The notes under the pieces: generated by a model
Databases searched by the model: none
Told to the model about the DNA's origin: nothing
The model's input: the letters and a program-made list of their open reading frames with translations, nothing else
Shown here: in pieces, positions 10,371-24,300 of the stretch
Position numbering within the stretch: the first letter of the stretch is position 1
How the letters are laid out: each line of letters opens with the position of its first letter
Assembly: GCA_023053545.1 (NCBI GenBank)
Contig: JAKZAN010000006.1
Span: 9,518,351 to 9,582,350 of the forward strand
Origin: Lepidurus packardi
Taxonomy: Eukaryota > Arthropoda > Branchiopoda > Notostraca > Triopsidae
Direction of reading: 5' to 3'
Length of the DNA stretch: 64,000 bases
Translations under genes and position numbers: made by a program

Positions 10371-11776
10371 TAACCATTAAGGTTGCTGCAGAAGCTGTCA
10401 GGCATCTTTTTAGATCTCGTAAATCGCTTGCTTATGAGTCAAGGAAAAACGCAAACGGAATTCCAAACCAAAACCACTCCCTTCTCGGTGTGCTCCATAG
10501 TGTTCCACGTCTTGCTCATTCAAAGGGAGAGGGGGAACAAAAAATAAGGTAATAATAGGGCATCTAAGCCGTCTAGAGCGTCTAAGACTTCCGCTTCATC
10601 CATCTGAGGACGTCGGTTGCGTATATTTGTATCGTCTTGTGTTGTAAGCTTTTGCATTTATAAAAGGTTCGATAAAAGAAGTGACTATGAATATCAGGCG
10701 TCTGGGAAAGACGCCCCACCAAAAAAAAAATCTTCCGCTATGAGCACGGGCGTTTCTCACAAGACGTCGATGCGTCTTCAATCTGATTTCAATGGGTTTG
10801 GCCTGCCCCATCACACACAAGAGCCCTAAGCAACAATAGGGAGGGGGACCTTTCGGCTTAAGACGGTCTGTGAGCGAGTGCTATATTATTGCTAATTCTC
10901 ACAGGCAATATTCTTCAGGCCAAGGGACTGCTTTTGGGGTTGACCCCTTGGGAAAAAGGCGAAAGGAGGAGTAAAAGAAGATGCTGATGGCTTTGGTTTG
11001 GGGTTTTCAGAAGTTTTGATTCTCTTTGCTCCTTCTCCCCCCTCCTTGGCAGAAAAACTGTCCAGAGAATTTCTCCTTCTTTTACTTACTTTCGTCTTCT
11101 TTTTTCGTTCTTGAGCCAAGTTCCTCGCTTCCTCGCTCTTTTTTTCATACAGAGGGAAGTGAGTTCCTATAGATCTTGGTACAGGGGATTCAGGGGAAAG
11201 ACTTGGGTTCTCTTCGATTCTTGTTTTCTTTCGTGCTTTCCTTGCTAAGGTGTGTGTATAGGAGGCCGACACAAGCGCCAAGACCACGCCCATGACCACA
11301 GCTCCTGTATTTCGTCTTGAGACGTCGCTATTATACTTACATGGGAGCACCTAAGCATTCTGTGTTGCATTCTTTCCGTTTCTTTAGAATTTTTTGGCTT
11401 GTTCGGTTGTTTTCAACTATGCCTCGATTCCCTCCACTTGGAAAACCCAAAAGTTTTACTATGGATCAATGAGACGCGTCTTTTCGGTTGTCCATAGTCT
11501 CCATAGTCGCCGACAGTCACCGCATTCCTGCAATAATTTCTAATTGGAATGTTCCCATCCCACCATCCACAAACTTTGTTGTAAACTCTGTATACCTTTT
11601 CCAGGATGGACGCCCCGGAATTAGGTGTAGCTTGAAGACCGGAAGCTCAAGTCACCTCCGTGTTTCCTTTCCCATCACACAAGTTCTAACTAGTATTAAG
11701 CAGCGTTGGAGAAAAGCTCTTCGGTGGGATGTTTTCGTTTATAACATCGGGATAATGCGTCGTATACCAGGAAGTA

Positions 11777-11860
11777 CAGTAGGCGCCGCTAATTATCACA
11801 TTTGTCAAGTGAATCTATTGATTCTGTTAAGCGGCGATTCTAATAACCGAAAATTGGATA
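11777..11860 (+). mobile_element. Fragment of TIR element (CAGTAG-GCCGCT family)
   Basis: It opens tacagtaggcgccgct after a TA and continues gtgaatct..gattctgttaagcggcgattctaataacc. This matches both ends of the complete copy at 26368-26820 and the copy at 33604. Most of the interior is missing. Confidence 0.55.
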
Positions 11861-13607
11861 TATGCTAGAATGCTACCTACATGTGTACATAAGTATCGAT
11901 TCCTATTTGTACTTCAACCCAGCATATCGATTCCTAATGGAAACTGCCCACAAATGCTTACAACTGTAAACAATGAAATTTATTTCTGGAAATAAAAATA
12001 CTAGTGTCACTAGTAAATATGTGTAGGTTGTTTATGATATATGTGAGAAAAATAAAAACAATGATATTAAGCAACAAATGGCACTTTATTGTCTAATGAC
12101 ATAATGCAGGATATTAGGCAGGACTTGTAATGGTTAAACTACCAAAAATTAATTACATTAATTTTAAAGTAATTCAAATTATTAAAATTGTACATTGAGT
12201 ATTAGTTTTGGTTATTTGAAGTACATTTTGCTCAAGCATTTTGCATTTCGCCGAATTACAAAGGCCCAACTGATGTAAGTTTTTTGTGACCATTTTCAAG
12301 TGAGTGGATGATTAGATTCCATCTCCAAAACTGAAGAAAATGCCAAAAATGTAACAATACACCAATTTACAGCTGCTTGGACCAAAAGAAAAGTCTTAAT
12401 GGGCTGAAATACTTGTCATGAAATGGAATCTCGGGGAAAAAATGTGGAGTAATGTCTTTTGGGAAGGCAATTAGAATTTTTTTGCATTGTTTGCAGTTGC
12501 GCCGGCGTCTTTTGAAACGTTTAAAAAATTCCGTGTAAAGTCATCAAAATGATATTTGACAACTGCCGGTAATATTGGGGCATTCTCCATGCGCCCTAAT
12601 TGCTTTTTATACCTAACCAGATTTTGCTAAAGAACGCAGACCCAAAAGTCGTTGCACAAAACTCACAAGACATTCCTTGAGAAGTATTAAAAAAAATCAA
12701 GAAACAAAGAAAACAAAATCTTAATATCAATCTATTTTTTCTTGGATGTTTTCGGGAATTACGCTTATCCTCCTTAGACACTGTCGCATTCGAGTACAGC
12801 AAAAAGTTGTGTGGGACTTTCAAAGATCAGCATCCCCAAGAATCTTCCATTCTTTACCATTTAAACATAGTCAAAGCTTGGCAAGGACGGATGTGAAAAC
12901 CCGGCAAGAGACTTGTCAAGTTCCCCGATTCCCAAGGGATCCATCCTGTTTCCCACGTCCTTCCTGTTAGTGTTTGACTTGCTCCACTCATATACGGACG
13001 GAGACCATGGCCTGTATACACTTTTACGGGATATAAAACCAATCCTTGTCCTTCGTATTTGCCTTTTCGGATTCCAAATTGGAAACAACGTTTTTAAAAC
13101 TGGGATTGTAAAAACCTTCCATTCTTTACCACTTAAAATTAAATTTGCTAAATGAATCAGAAAGTGAAACGCAAATTTGAGACACGAGTAAAACTTGCGA
13201 CTTCTTCTTAATATTAATGTTGTGGTAACACTTACAATTAATACTTTGATGCCTATTAATAATCCGAAAATAACTTAGAAGTTATGTGTGCGTAATGGGA
13301 AATCTGCACTCCATACAAGAAAAAGAGGCAAAAGGGGACGGAACGAAGAGTAGAAAAAAAGGGGGGCTAAGTATCTTCCTGTTCCCAAACTCAGCGAGCC
13401 TGTGAACCTTTTTTTCCCTTTTTCATTTCTCGTCTCTGGTCTCTCTCCTCTCTAAAGCAGCTCATAAATTAATGGGGAAGGAAGATAAGACGCTTGTTGT
13501 AAAAAGATTTCCCAGGGCTGGAAGCATTTCAAAGAGGGGCGAGTGTGTTGGTGAGGTGGTTTCGAAGAAAACGGTTCCGTTCCCAAAAGGACAGCCATTC
13601 ATTCAAA

Positions 13608-13654
13608 GGGAGGGAGGGATGGGGGGTTGGGGGGTTGGGGAGTTGGGGGGAGGG
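13608..13654 (+). repeat. G-rich tract (quadruplex-type)
   Basis: At least seven closely spaced runs of three or more G (gggagggagggat, ggggggttggggggttgggg, gggggga-ggg). The pattern meets the usual G3-loop rule several times over. No gene is adjacent. Confidence 0.6.
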
Positions 13655-15917
13655 TACCGTCAACAAGTTCGTTATATAATTTACACACTTTTTACATACG
13701 CAATCCCATACAGACCCCATTCTCCCCAAAATGCATACAGTCCTACATTTAATTGACATTTTCCTCACTTTTTTATATAGAATAATTATGTATTGCCAAA
13801 GAGGCTTGTCATTCATAAGAAACATAACATTTTCCTTATTTTTTTTTTTTAACTCCGTAGCACAGTATACGCCCGTCAGCAATTAAGAGCTAAGGGAAAT
13901 TAAAACTACAGCTTGGAGTTGAAAATCTTAATTTAACAGTTTATAAGCTTTTTTACGTGGTTTTCCATTTTATTTACTTCCTTACGTTTAAATTTTTTTT
14001 AATTGCGGTTTGTACACCGAAAACTTTTTTGTTTTATCCAGTAAGTTTACTGTGATTTCAAAAAAAAATCAAACAGCGGATGTAGGCTTGAAGACCTGTT
14101 GCCAACTTGGTATATTTTGTCAACAATTTACAAGACGTAGTCTGTAAAAAACACTTAATAACGAATTGGGAGGGGGAGTAGATAAGGGTAGTAAATACAC
14201 TATAGTGAATAAGTTATGGATTTTCATATCATTGGTAAATTGAATGTGAAAATCTGATTTGAAATTGGAATTTAAAAGGAAAAGTTGCCCAGCAGGGAAC
14301 AGTTTCGGGTTAAAGAGTTCGTCTGCACATTCTTGTTAATTTTTAATTAGATTGTAATAATTGCACAATTTAAAAAATGTATCTTTCACTGTGTTGGTAC
14401 TGTTATTAAGATATTTATATTCTTTGTTTTAAATTATGGTATTTTTTCGTGCAAGACATATTCCTTGCATTAGATGTTTGATTGGAAGATTACAACAAGT
14501 CCTTATTGCAAGTAATTGCTATAAATGCCCGTAGAAGTGTAGAAAAGACATTACTGTTTTATCAAAAATAGACTAGGACTAATATAATGAGCATCCTTGC
14601 ATTGTTTCGGAAATTTGCTGCGTGATGAGTTTAGTGGTTCTTATCCTTTCTTGAACCGGTCACCACTTTTGCTATATATGGCAGTCCCAAGATTGAGTTA
14701 CTAAAAACCCGTCTCTTGTCCCTCTTTTCCTTTTCTGTCCTTTTTCAGCTAATGTTTTTATCACACCTATGCAAAACTCGGAAAGAAAAAGACGAAGCCA
14801 CTGTACCCATTTTAGTTTTTTCTATTTATCTTCTATTTTATTTTATTTTTCTAAAAGGAGAAGAAAAAGAAGAAGAAAGGGAAGAAGCAGGGGTTGAGAA
14901 TATAGTAAACCTGGGAACGAGTTACAGATAGATTAATTACATAAAAGGGATTGCACCTTAAGAGAATTTCTCTTGAATATTAGAATTAGGTTTAGTAACG
15001 ATTATTTTTGTTAATTTTCTTCCTCACATTGGCGACCATTAGCAACTTCATTTTTTTTATTTGACTTTTTTTGTTTTAAAGCTACTTAATGCAGAAGGTG
15101 GGCGGTGACTGATTACAAGACAAACAACCAGGAGGCGTGGTCGAGGACCAGACCCACTTTTCTTGTTAAGACGGTGACCCTTTGGCCTTCCCCTTCATCA
15201 ATTTCCTCTTCATCAGATCCTATCTTTGAAGACGTTGTTATCCGAACAATTTTTGGCCCAGTGATTTCCCTCATCAATCATCAAAACTTTGGCATTTTTC
15301 AACTTCTTAACGTTTTATGCTTTGCGGTTTTTTTCACGTTTTCCTCGGTTACGTTACTTTCCATTGCAATCCTCCAAATTAGAATTGCCCCAAATTAATC
15401 TTATGCAAAGCATAGAATACAGCCAGAATAGAAAAATACATCGTATTTGAGAAAAAGTAACAAGGCGAGCGAGAAAGAAAAAGGGAATCTCTGAAGTATT
15501 TCTTTCTGAGAGTGTATTTGCTTTCAGGAAACCGTCTGGGAAAATTGTCGCCGCTGTGGGAACCCAAGGCATCCTCATCTTGGTTCTCTGTAGTGAGTCT
15601 ACTTTTAGAGGGATCTTTTGTTGGCGAAACGAGTCGCACATTCCTAATAGCACTGTTTTGCTGCTTATTTAGACTCATGTTTTGGGAAAAGATGATCCAG
15701 CCAAACCTTCGAAGCGCTTTTTTCTATTCCAAGACCAATCGGGTTTTCATGTGTGAAATTCATTCTTTTCTTTTACACGCCAATATAGTAAACTAAAATA
15801 ATAAAGTCGAAAAATATGGTTGTATAACTACATGTTTTGCTAAAAAGACCTTAATAGATATTGTTATCATCATTACTAGCTATACATTATTATAGTTATT
15901 GCTATGCTATTGTAGTG

Positions 15918-16068
15918 TAGCTTAGCTTAGCTTTCTATGGCACGTAGCATGGGAAAGGGAGGAGTAATATTACCGAAAAATTACGCAATTTTTTGTACGA
16001 AACTTTTGGACAGTAATGTAGGTAATGCTAGCAAGGAGGACAATCCCACATACATTCTTTTAGGCATT
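15918..16068 (+). mobile_element. MITE family A fragment, abutting a family B copy
   Basis: The segment gcttagctttctatggcacg followed by a gggaaaggga stretch matches the left subterminal region of the 5809 element. The match runs into ttttggacagtaatgta, then stops at the left end of the family B copy at 16069, as if B had inserted into A. Confidence 0.5.
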
Positions 16069-16600
16069 AAGGCTCACGTATACCTTAGCTTATTGATGAG
16101 AAAGAATCACAGATGGCACTGATGTTTTTTTATTGTTTTTGCAAAAGCCTTGCGTAAGAAAGTAAGAAAAGAAATTGATCGCTAATTGCCGACAGAGTTT
16201 CTACACTTGCTTTGCTTCTGAAAAGTGCTACTTGTCCCCACAGTTTGCTATAGCAGCACAATGTCCCAAATCAAGTCGTCAAACTTTCAGAACAAGATTT
16301 CTCGAAACGGCTTCTCAGGTTTGAAAGGAAACTAAAACCAAAGTTTTCATTTATTAGCAGCTAGTGCACAACCAAAGGATAGATTTTTAGGTACCATATT
16401 TCCCATTGTTGCCAACTGCATTTACATATTGCTAGCTTATTACTTATTTGAAAAATTATACATTCGTTGTGCATTACCTGTTAGAAGGCTCAAGATTACT
16501 GTCAAATAAAATTTAATTAAGTGCACTGGTTTTCTCAAAGAATTGTTCCGAAATTCCTCATGCTAACTGACTCTAAATAGCTAAGGCATACGGGAGCCTT
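16069..16600. mobile_element. MITE, family B (long copy)
   Basis: A 532-bp element. The left end aaggctcacgtataccttag is mirrored by the right end ctaaggcatacgggagcctt. A second, shorter copy at 51509-51708 shares both ends (taccttagcttattgatg and attcctcatgctaac) but lacks most of the interior. No coding capacity. Confidence 0.75.
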
Positions 16601-19600
16601 AAAAACTAGCTTCCTTATGCTTCGGTGCATTTGAAAGGTTGTTTCATGTTGGAGCATAGGTAACACTTCGGGGTATAAAACTTACCATGCCCCCTCGTTT
16701 TAGGCTCTTCACTTCAGTGTCTGGCCCTCATTAGCGAGAAGGAAGAAGTTGAAGGATATCCACGTCGGGAAAAATGGGTGAGAAAGAAAACTGAAAAACG
16801 GAAGGCCGTCAAGATGACCGCTGATCGCTGAAAAGCCTCGATCTGCATAATGAGCACTATATGGAGAAGAGTTTTGCTTTCTCATGGCGGGCTTATTTTC
16901 AATTAGTTGTCAATGTCCATGGCCCTCCTCCCCCAGAAAGATCACGAAGTCATTCTTCAAATTCATAATGTACAAATCATGTTTTGATATTTTTTAGAAT
17001 CTGTGAACAAGTAATTATTTTAAAAATATCCTAACCAGAATAATTCTATTTTGGACCTTACACAACAGTTCTAGAAGTTACTGAAGAACCATTTCCTGTG
17101 AAGTAGAATGAAGTTTCCTTCCTTCAACAATGCCTTACCTTAGTCTAGGCTTCCTACAATCGCCATTAGCTAACACGATAAAAGGAATGCATCGCTTAGA
17201 ATACCATAGACTTTCGCCAAGGTTGTTGTTAAGCTTCACGGAAGGTACAGCATCACGATAAATTACTATTGTTAAACCTCCCACTATAGCACAGCATATC
17301 TACACGACCGAAAAGTACCAGCCAAAGGCCTCTGGGAAACGGTTTTGCCTCTCAGCGCACGATTTTCTCCTCATCTTCGATCTTGCGTCTCATCGACGCT
17401 CCGAACTATGTTGTTCGTTACGTTGGCTATATAACGGACATTCCCACGCCCATGGACGTCCGTTACCATTGATGAGAAACCCCATCCTGAAACCGTTGCC
17501 GGGACGCGATATTATTAGGGTGGCAAAAGGAGGGAACCCGTGTGTGCCTTGCATAAGGGGAGGGTGGACGGGCGTCGTTGACGTCGAAGGGTGGCAACAT
17601 GTCGTCCACGCGCGTGGTGCTCGGGCACGTGCGTTTTAGCCTTAAACCGCCCTCTGTTCGGATGTGTCCCGTACGGATTGTTCATATGAAACCCGTTCAA
17701 TACGGAAGGTTCTCATGGGAGCGCCATTTGATACCATCGTCAAAACCACTTCGAGATTGGCTTTTTTTAATAAGAGATATAATGTCTAGTCAATGTTACG
17801 CATGTGAAAGGGACGTTTAAAACCTTCAAACGCAGCAGTGCTGATATAAGTTCGTAGCAAACAATGTATTGTCAATGAGCCTGAGATGAATACCAAATGA
17901 TGGTTAAAAGTTTCTTTTCCCGCAGATATTTATCAGCAAAAAAAGGCTTTGTGTGGGATCTCCCGACAGCCCCAACGCTTCACAAGCAAATAATTAAGTG
18001 TGGGGAAACTAATACTAAAAGCCGTGGTGTTTATATCCTGTATTAAGGTGCCAAGATTTCATGTTAATTATAGGGTAATTAATTCACTAAGAAAAGAAAT
18101 TAAAAGTAATCCGCTTTTATTCGTAAAGAAGAAGAGATTCAGGTCACGTTCAACGTTCCTGGATTCTTTGTGGGACATCCCCCACCAGTTAATTAAGTGT
18201 GTGAACCAAAAGGAAAAAAGACAAAAAAAAGGGAAGTAGAATCTATTACGATAGATGACGTGGGTAAACACGTGTCTTTGCTCAAGTTCCCACGGCTTTC
18301 ATGCGGTTCCCATGAACGGGACACTGTAAATGAGGTTCTGTCTAAGAGATACAAGGTCTCCACGGTTCCTTTTTGCCTTATTATCGTGCACGCCGGAGTT
18401 GTGTCGATAAGAGACAAAAATATATGTTCAAGATAAAGTGTAGAACTTGATTTTTAGTTATATGAGGTTCTTATATCATTTTCGTATAACAACAGCAAGC
18501 TTTCTTTTCTTGTTATCCGTTAGGAACACAAGCTTTCCTTGTTTCCTTGTTCCTTGTTCGCTGTCTATGATATTTATTATACATGTCAATGGAATGTTTC
18601 GCGACATTTTCATTCCATAAAAGAACACTTTAATGAAATATTTTATTACGTAACTTCAGTTATTCATGAAATTAATAAATTATGATATAAAAGTAAAATG
18701 TCTCGTAAAAACTAAGGGTATTAATAAACAAACTAGTAATTATCAAAGTTAATAAACCAAATCTCAGCTTAAAATAAAGTTGTACAAGTTTATTTTAGGC
18801 ACGAAAATTTCTTTAAAGTTACTTAATTGTTTCTTAACCAAATTAATTTAGGGTTCATTTAATAAAGAGTAAAAAGCAAATAAAATGGAATAAACAATAA
18901 TAGTCTCAGTCAAAACAGTAGAACTAAAAAGAACTACAGAATTCTTCTGTTTCAGATGATAATTGTTGAAATATGAAAGGAAAGTTGCACAATCATGAAA
19001 GAAATGTATAAAATTACTACAGAATTTGTTGGACATTACGAAAGGATCCTTACGTTATATACGTGGCGTTAGTTTAGGAAGTTATACAAAATGACCATAC
19101 ATATTGTGAATGAATATAATTTTTGCAGCTGTATCTGAATGGCACGTACTGTGTTTTAAAATATAGACAGCCTGCTATATAAGGCGATTGGTTCAAATTC
19201 TGGAGCCCTCGTATGGAAAGTACAATGCATAGTTATTTGGCAGAAAATCGTCCTTTTCACGTTTGAAAATGCAAACTTGAAAAGGACGATTTTCAGCTTT
19301 GTAGAGTCTATTAAGGCTATTAAGGCTTAAGAGTACTAAGATTGGACGTCACGTGTCACGTTAGAGAATATAAGGTTGGCGGACCCAACCGCCACAGCGA
19401 AATGCATCAACTAACAACACCTGCTTGATTTTACCCTCTCTGAACTGCATCCACGAATGACCAACATGACCAGCAGCTGCCTTCAAGTATAGCAATGGCT
19501 GACGAATTCCGTTGACTTGTTGCAATATAATGCGTTGTCAAGGTTACATACGTGGAACGGATCATGACTCTATGGGATATTCGCATGAACCGTGATATCC

Positions 19601-19971
19601 AGCTCTTCTATAATTTAAAGTTCTTTCATAACTTGATAAGAACCTCAGAAAACTTTTTCGGAGAGATTAGAAAATTCATCTAGTTAAACTTGAGTTGGTC
19701 TCAAGATACCGTGTTCCCCAGATACGCAAACCTTATAGAAATATCGAATTCAATTTTTTCCATTTCTGTAGCACATTTTTAGAAAAGTCGGGCGGATTTT
19801 CTATAAGTTTATAACTTTAGTAAGTGTTCTGTGGATACTGATCGTTATTTTTTTTTAGAAGATTATCGCCTATCATTTTTTATAGAAGACAAATTACCCT
19901 ATCACACAGTAGATCTTTAGAACCTTCATATCTAGAAAAGGCAGTGTATATTTTAATAAATAAAGGCTATT
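16601..19971. other. No gene recognised; GC-richer patch near 17.4-17.7 kb
   Basis: The patch at about 17380-17720 is richer in CG dinucleotides than its surroundings (cgtcgttgacgtcgaagg, cacgcgcgtggtgctcg) and could be an old promoter or non-coding exon. No coding exon was recognised. A hairpin lies at 19243. Confidence 0.4.
19243..19294. repeat. Inverted repeat / hairpin
   Basis: Arms of 23 bp with one mismatch (gaaaatcgtccttttca.. and its complement) around a 6-nt loop. The structure would form a strong stem. It is not obviously part of a longer TIR element. Confidence 0.7.
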
Positions 19972-20382
19972 AAAGCTCCGTATAGCTTATCGTTCTACAA
20001 TACGAAAGCGTGGGGAAGAAAGAAGTAATTTTACGTAAAAAGTACACGAAATTTATTTACAAAAAAACTTCTTGACAGCAATGTAGCTAAAATACTCACA
20101 CGGTTGGCAGCACACTTTTATTTTTTATTCATGCCTTTATTAATCTGAACATGCAAATACATTTTTCACCTACGTCAAAAAAGCACAACTCTGAGATTGG
20201 AAACTGTTCTTTCCTAGATATTACTTTTGTACTTTTAGGAAAAATTTCATGTAAATTGAGTACGTGGTTATAAAGTTATTGCTCGTTCATGCGCAGAAGC
20301 AATGCGCATTCATATCCACCCCATGAGAAACACCGCGCACCATCTGGTGGTAGCTTTGCTGTAGGAAGCTAAATATGGAAAC
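19972..20382 (+). mobile_element. MITE family A, diverged copy
   Basis: It starts agctccgtatagcttatcg and carries the family's internal landmarks (aacttcttgacagcaatgta, ggttataaagtta, catgcgcagaagcaatgcgc). It ends near ggaagctaaatatgg, with the terminal repeats eroded. Its length of about 410 bp matches the intact copy at 5809. Confidence 0.6.
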
Positions 20383-21347
20383 TACTTAAAAGTTAAATTA
20401 TACTTGGGAGTACATTTTGACTTGTTTACTCACGGTTGAAGCTTTACTGGTAAGTTTCCCCCCAATTAGTAAAAGGTGGCGTGTATGTCCTGTATGGATG
20501 TTTACAAACGCGCAAGACTCCTGCGCATACAAACGGCGGTGCTTACAATTAGATAAGTGTTCTGCTTTAACGTTTATAAAATAGGATGAAGTCTTTAAAA
20601 TAAACCATTGCGTAATTCGCTCACTAAGCATCCCGGACGCCTATCAACACATAAACAATGTCACAGCACTCTCTAGCGGTCATTTTATAATTCAGTATTG
20701 GGAAACATCACAGATAAGCAAAAGGATTTATTAAATTTTGCATCCTGTATTCTACACAAAGAAATAATATTAAGATATAAGTGTTCAAGTTTGCTTTTTC
20801 CGCTTTGAATGCAAAAATATTTGTGCTTTTCCCTGCTTAGATAAAATATTTATTTGTTTTCGTTAAAAATTACCAAAGGAAAACGTAGAAAAATTACTGT
20901 ATCGCTAAATTCCGATTTCAAATTAGCTACATTACTGTCAAGAGGTTTTGTACAAATCTTATATACTCTTGCAGTGGGCTTTTTTGTTGCTTTCCTTTGC
21001 TATCAACTCATTGAAAGATAGCCGGGACTTTTACTTACATAATCTAATAAAAAACAACTAACTTATATTTAAAGTTGCTTGCTACATTAGAAGCACATTC
21101 TCCTTTACCCGACTTTCCGTAACTGGAGTTGCAACCTCGTTTTTCCACAACATCCATTGTAGCATGCACGTCACTTCGCCTTCCGTTTGATGTCGCTCGG
21201 ATTTGCAGCGTGCGTGGCAAGGTGGACGAAGCTCCGCCTACTCCTTCCTTAGCAAACAGTCGAGCAGCTGTTGGTGGAGAAACGTTATTCTCCTTAAAAC
21301 TTCCTAATATTTGTGATTTACCCCCTACTTGTTCCTCTTCCAGTACA
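20383..21347. other. 5' flank of ASPH; probable 5' UTR exon not located
   Basis: A good 3' splice site (gttcctcttccag) ends at 21343, just before the ASPH ATG, so an upstream non-coding exon is likely. It could not be placed from sequence alone. Confidence 0.4.
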
Positions 21348-24300
21348 ATGTCAGGCGACATCCAAGTCAAGAAAAGGAAAGACAAACGAAAGAAGAAAGG
21401 TAAAACACCAGTTACAATTTATTTTTCAACTTAACTACTATGCAAATTTACCATTAGGAACCACTGCAAGGTTTGCTCCGTTTGTTCTTAAAGTTCATTA
21501 ACCCCTTCCAGCACTTTCTTTCTCCATTACCAACGCTGGCCTGTAGTATGCCATTTTAATTTATCAGCCTGAAAATTCCTGTAATTTCCTAATTTAAACT
21601 CAACCTATTATAGACTCAAATCTTGTAAAAAATCACCTTAAAACGAAAGCCGGTGCAATTAAATTATTGTATTTGAACAGCTGGCCTTGCATTGGACACA
21701 CTTTGCCGTGATATTAACACACATATTTACTTAGTTAACCTTTTTAATGGTTCTGTTAGAGCATTAGAGCCTGTTTCTAACATATTTTAGCAATTCGGCT
21801 TTCCACGTGTAAATAATACGCTGTTGGCAGCATACATATGACTCCCAGGACCAGGGAGGTGGTTCTATTTTTGTGCGACTGGTTTCTCCGTTAGTATGTT
21901 TCCGTGTGTCGTTTTCGCCTCGAGAAGGTTACTTTCATTACACTTTGCCTGCTGTGTATCTCTAGTTTGACCTTGTTCTCGAAGCACGCAGTGCTTGTCA
22001 CCAGTTTGCCATTGAAATCACCTGCACAAATTCATAGTTGTTGAGCATGGGCGCTATAATGTCTCGGATATTTCTCTTCAGTATTACCTCTATGTCTCGT
22101 TTTTCTGTTTTATCTTCTTGAATCTCCCTGGGCTGGGGCGATGGATATAGCCCAACTAGAAGCATTGTCACGAGAGGAGTATCGGGAAGAACGAGCAATT
22201 TTTGGGACTTCTAGAACTGTTCATGATGAGTTTTTGCCAGCTGCAGGTGGCTGTCTTCTTAAAATTCGTATAATATTTCATGATTTAGTAAACTTGCCTT
22301 GTTAGTTTCTTGTATTGTGTTTTTTGTTTATCCTAGAAGAAGAAAGCTCAGATCACGATACAGAGCCATTGGTACCTGACTTACCCTCCGAAGGCAGCAA
22401 TGTATGCGCAAAGTTGTTCTTTGCGCTCTTACTGGTCATCGTGGGAGTGGCGTCTGGGATCATTTTCCTAGAATTGGGCGAAACAAACTTGGGTTTACAG
22501 TCTAGCACCGAACAATACTTCGAGCAGCCCTTAGTAGAAACTGGCATTTACGAGGAAATCCGCTATAAAGAACAAAACGCACCTCCGGATGATAGTCAAG
22601 AAGGTAAATTCGATAGTCTTCAGATTTTTTAATCAAAAAGTTACATGCCAGATATCGAGAATTCAGTAATAGTCGCGAATGGTGTAAATATCTGGATAAC
22701 TTTTATGAACTTTATTGGCGAGAGTTGTAAAATTTTTTCAATTCTTTGGTTTTTGTTGGGATTTGTATAAAACTTCTTAGATACCTTTTTCAATTTCTTA
22801 GTTTTGTAAAAATTTGGGGCAGAATTGGGGGGGTGTACTCTTTAGAAAATTGGGCGAATTTTGTAATAAGTTTGAAAACCCTTCCAATTTTTGCAATTCT
22901 TGTTAATATACGAAGGAATTTTCCAAGCGGAATTATTTGCTTTTGACGGGATGCTGTGCAAATTCGGCAATTTTTTTTTATCATTTATCATTTTGCAAAC
23001 TTTGAAAAAAGAAATCAGAACTAGTAGTGCATATTGTAAAGTTTTTTTTCCTAGTAATCTTATAAATTTTTAGCCTTTTTTCGTATTCTGTTAATATAGG
23101 GAATTTTACAAACTTTATGGGGGATTTTAGGTTTTTTAGTGGATTTTTAACAAATTTTGAATTAATTTCTGAAGGAAGAATTTTGTTTGAACGTTGTTAT
23201 GGAGTACCTTAATTAAATCTTTTCTGTTTTTAGAACCGGAAACTATTGATGCTTCTCCACGGGTAGCTGGGTCGCTGAACATTGCTGAGGAATTGTCAGA
23301 AACAGCGGAAGAATTGCCAGAAACGGTTACTGAGCCAGAGGATAAGTCGGATTTCCAACCGAGATCTGGCCCACTCAAAAAAGACGTTACTGTTCCTGTC
23401 AAAGTTGTCACCAAAGTAGTCACAGAAGTGGTCACAGAAGTTGTAACACAACCAGTCGTCGTTGTACACACAGTAGATGTAGAATCAGCAAATACAGCAC
23501 AAACGATAGCAGAAACAAAGGAAACTCCAGTAGTGGAAGAGGCTTTCGTTACGACAGAAGCCTTCACTGTTGGCCAGCCTGGAAATACTCCCGAAATCGA
23601 AGAAACTGTTTCTGCGCGGCCTCAGGATTCACTAAATGAAGTCGAAGAAGAAACTGAATTACAAGACGATATCCAAATTACTCCAGAAGAGCTTCCACAA
23701 AGTCAAGATGAACCTAAGGAAATCCCTGAAATTCAGGAAATTCAGATTGAAGATGTTCCTGAAATAGCTGAAGAAATTCCAGAAGAAGAAGAAATAATTG
23801 CTGTAGAAATCGAAGAACCTGCTGAAGATCTCATTCAAGAAGACGTTCGGATAGTCGAAGAGGCTCAAACTGCAACAGAAAGCCCTACTCTTGTAGAAAA
23901 GGCAGCTCAAGAAACTGAGAGCAACGAAGTAGCCAAAGAAGAATTGCAAGTTTCAGAAGAGCGTGAATCTTTTGCCAACCAAGCTGAACGAGAAGCAGTG
24001 GAAGATGCGGTATCCGAGCTATGGCTGGTGGCGCGCCGCGCCCAAGAAGAAGCGACTTCCCTGCGATCATCGGGCAAGTTGGAATCCACGATTGCGTTGA
24101 CCGATCGAGCCGTGATGATCATCGAAGCGCTGCAAGAGCGAGCCCGAGTCGTGATTGACACCGCCAACGACGGCCAGTTCGAGCAGCTCTTGGAAAACGT
24201 GGCTGAAATCAAGCGCCACTTCCGGAATATCCTCGAAGGCTTGGAATCCGCGCGAGATGCCGAAAGAGAGCGCTACGATACACCCGGAGACAACGAAATA

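Larger units (their letters stand above)
10371..15917. other. No gene recognised
   Basis: Long unassigned stretch. A minus-strand frame near 10892-11350 is Lys/Pro-rich and unconvincing. The stretch includes a transposon fragment at 11777 and a G-rich tract at 13608, both listed separately. Confidence 0.45.

Noticed and set aside
10892-11350. 152-residue minus-strand open frame
   Set aside because: Lys/Pro/Ser-rich composition from a CT-rich strand, no motif, and no partner exon.
21129-21347. Extended N-terminus for ASPH in frame upstream of 21348
   Set aside because: A strong splice acceptor (cctcttccag) sits just before the ATG, and the extension has no ASPH-like content.
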